From Gemmatimonadota bacterium (lineage in GTDB: Bacteria; Gemmatimonadota; Gemmatimonadetes; Longimicrobiales; Longimicrobiaceae), in NCBI GenBank assembly GCA_019240375.1, contig JAFAYN010000502.1, forward strand, positions 1 to 5,900: 5,900 nt of DNA. Direction: 5' to 3'. This document shows positions 5,771 to 5,900 of the stretch, one piece after another. Positions within the stretch are counted from its first letter, which is position 1. Each line of letters begins with the position of its first letter. Under the pieces are notes generated by a model that was given only the letters and a program-made list of their open reading frames with translations, was not told the origin of the DNA and ran no database searches. The translations under genes and the position numbers were made by a program.

Positions 5771-5794
5771 GATACGGGCACGGATGCGGACACG
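5771..5794. repeat. Four tandem degenerate hexamers (GRYRCG)
   Basis: GATACG, GGCACG, GATGCG and GACACG follow one another without gaps and all fit GRYRCG. The array lies between the two divergent promoters and overlaps the left arm of a 9-bp inverted repeat. It may be a set of short binding sites or simple-sequence drift. Confidence 0.35.
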
Positions 5795-5822
5795 TAGCAC
5801 GATCCGTTCCCGCCATCCGTGC
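5778..5822. promoter_or_regulatory. 9-bp inverted repeat, possible operator
   Basis: GCACGGATG (5778-5786) is the exact reverse complement of CATCCGTGC (5814-5822), separated by 27 bases, so the arm centres lie 36 bases apart. The right arm overlaps the start of another inverted repeat (5819-5834) that covers the plus-strand -35 box. This arrangement suits a dimeric or looping regulator of the divergent gene, but it is inferred from symmetry only. Confidence 0.4.
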
Positions 5823-5834
5823 ATTGACATGCAC
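5819..5834. promoter_or_regulatory. Operator-like inverted repeat over the plus-strand -35 box
   Basis: GTGCAT (5819-5824) and ATGCAC (5829-5834) form a perfect 6-4-6 palindrome centred on the TTGACA at 5824-5829. A protein bound here would cover the -35 box and so likely repress the gene that begins at 5888. Confidence 0.4.
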
Positions 5835-5852
5835 CCGCGCCCGGTCCATGAT
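5824..5852 (+). promoter_or_regulatory. Sigma70-type promoter for the gene at the right edge
   Basis: A perfect TTGACA (5824-5829) is followed after 17 bases by CATGAT (5847-5852, 4 of 6 matches). Transcription would begin near 5859, giving a leader of about 29 bases before the ATG at 5888. Confidence 0.5.
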
Positions 5853-5887
5853 TCCCGGCTCCTCCCACGCGCTCAGGAAGCCGATCC

Positions 5888-5900
5888 ATGGACGTCAACG
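5888..5900 (+). CDS. Start of a gene cut by the window edge
   Basis: ATG 5888 opens a frame reading Met-Asp-Val-Asn before the window ends. AGGA at 5875-5878 (within CAGGAAG) lies nine bases upstream, and a promoter with a perfect -35 box precedes it. With only four codons no product can be named. It is divergent from the LeuA-like gene, with the LexA-like box and inverted repeats between them. Confidence 0.45.

Noticed and set aside
5683..5898. Minus-strand 71-residue frame across the divergent control region
   Set aside because: It runs through both promoters and the inverted repeats, and has no ribosome site or family motif.

Overview
The window is GC-rich throughout (about two thirds G+C by eye, G/C-dominated third codon positions), with strong GGAGG-type ribosome binding sites and long antisense shadow frames. 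This fits a GC-rich, non-proteobacterial soil-type bacterium. The look of the short LeuA-like enzyme and of the hairpin-filled spacer makes me lean to Gemmatimonadota (Longimicrobium-like), but this is an impression, not a proof.

Layout. Positions 1-443 hold no gene I can support; they form the leader of a compact plus-strand, three-gene unit (444-3533). Its genes are an 826-residue cysteine-rich protein of unknown family, a 98-residue small membrane protein of the DUF1360 type, and a 93-residue protein that starts MGCCG. All three have near-identical GAGGTG ribosome binding sites, and the second site overlaps the first gene's stop codon, so they are probably one operon. It ends tail to tail with a minus-strand ArsC/Spx-family thioredoxin-fold protein (3565-3924). 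A 408-base non-coding spacer (3925-4332) follows, packed with inverted repeats. Next comes a minus-strand LeuA/homocitrate-synthase-like enzyme in a short form without the regulatory domain (4333-5589). The right end (5590-5900) is a divergent control region: a minus-strand promoter containing a Gram-positive-type LexA-like palindrome, a set of inverted repeats, and a plus-strand promoter leading to a gene of which only the first codons are visible (5888 onward).

Most interesting. (1) Three tandem hairpins lie just after the LeuA-like stop codon. They share flanks, an A-G mismatch and a loop motif, while the stems differ by paired (compensatory) changes, as expected of a conserved structured RNA or repeat element. 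(2) The Cys-rich three-gene cassette has no assignable function: the large protein has 43 cysteines, many as CC pairs, and both small partners also carry Cys motifs. (3) A CGAAC-N4-GTTCG palindrome sits inside a promoter for a biosynthetic-type gene and near a divergent unknown gene.

The operon, the ArsC/Spx-like gene and the LeuA-like gene show no obvious shared pathway. I see no transposase, integrase, tRNA, rRNA or CRISPR array.
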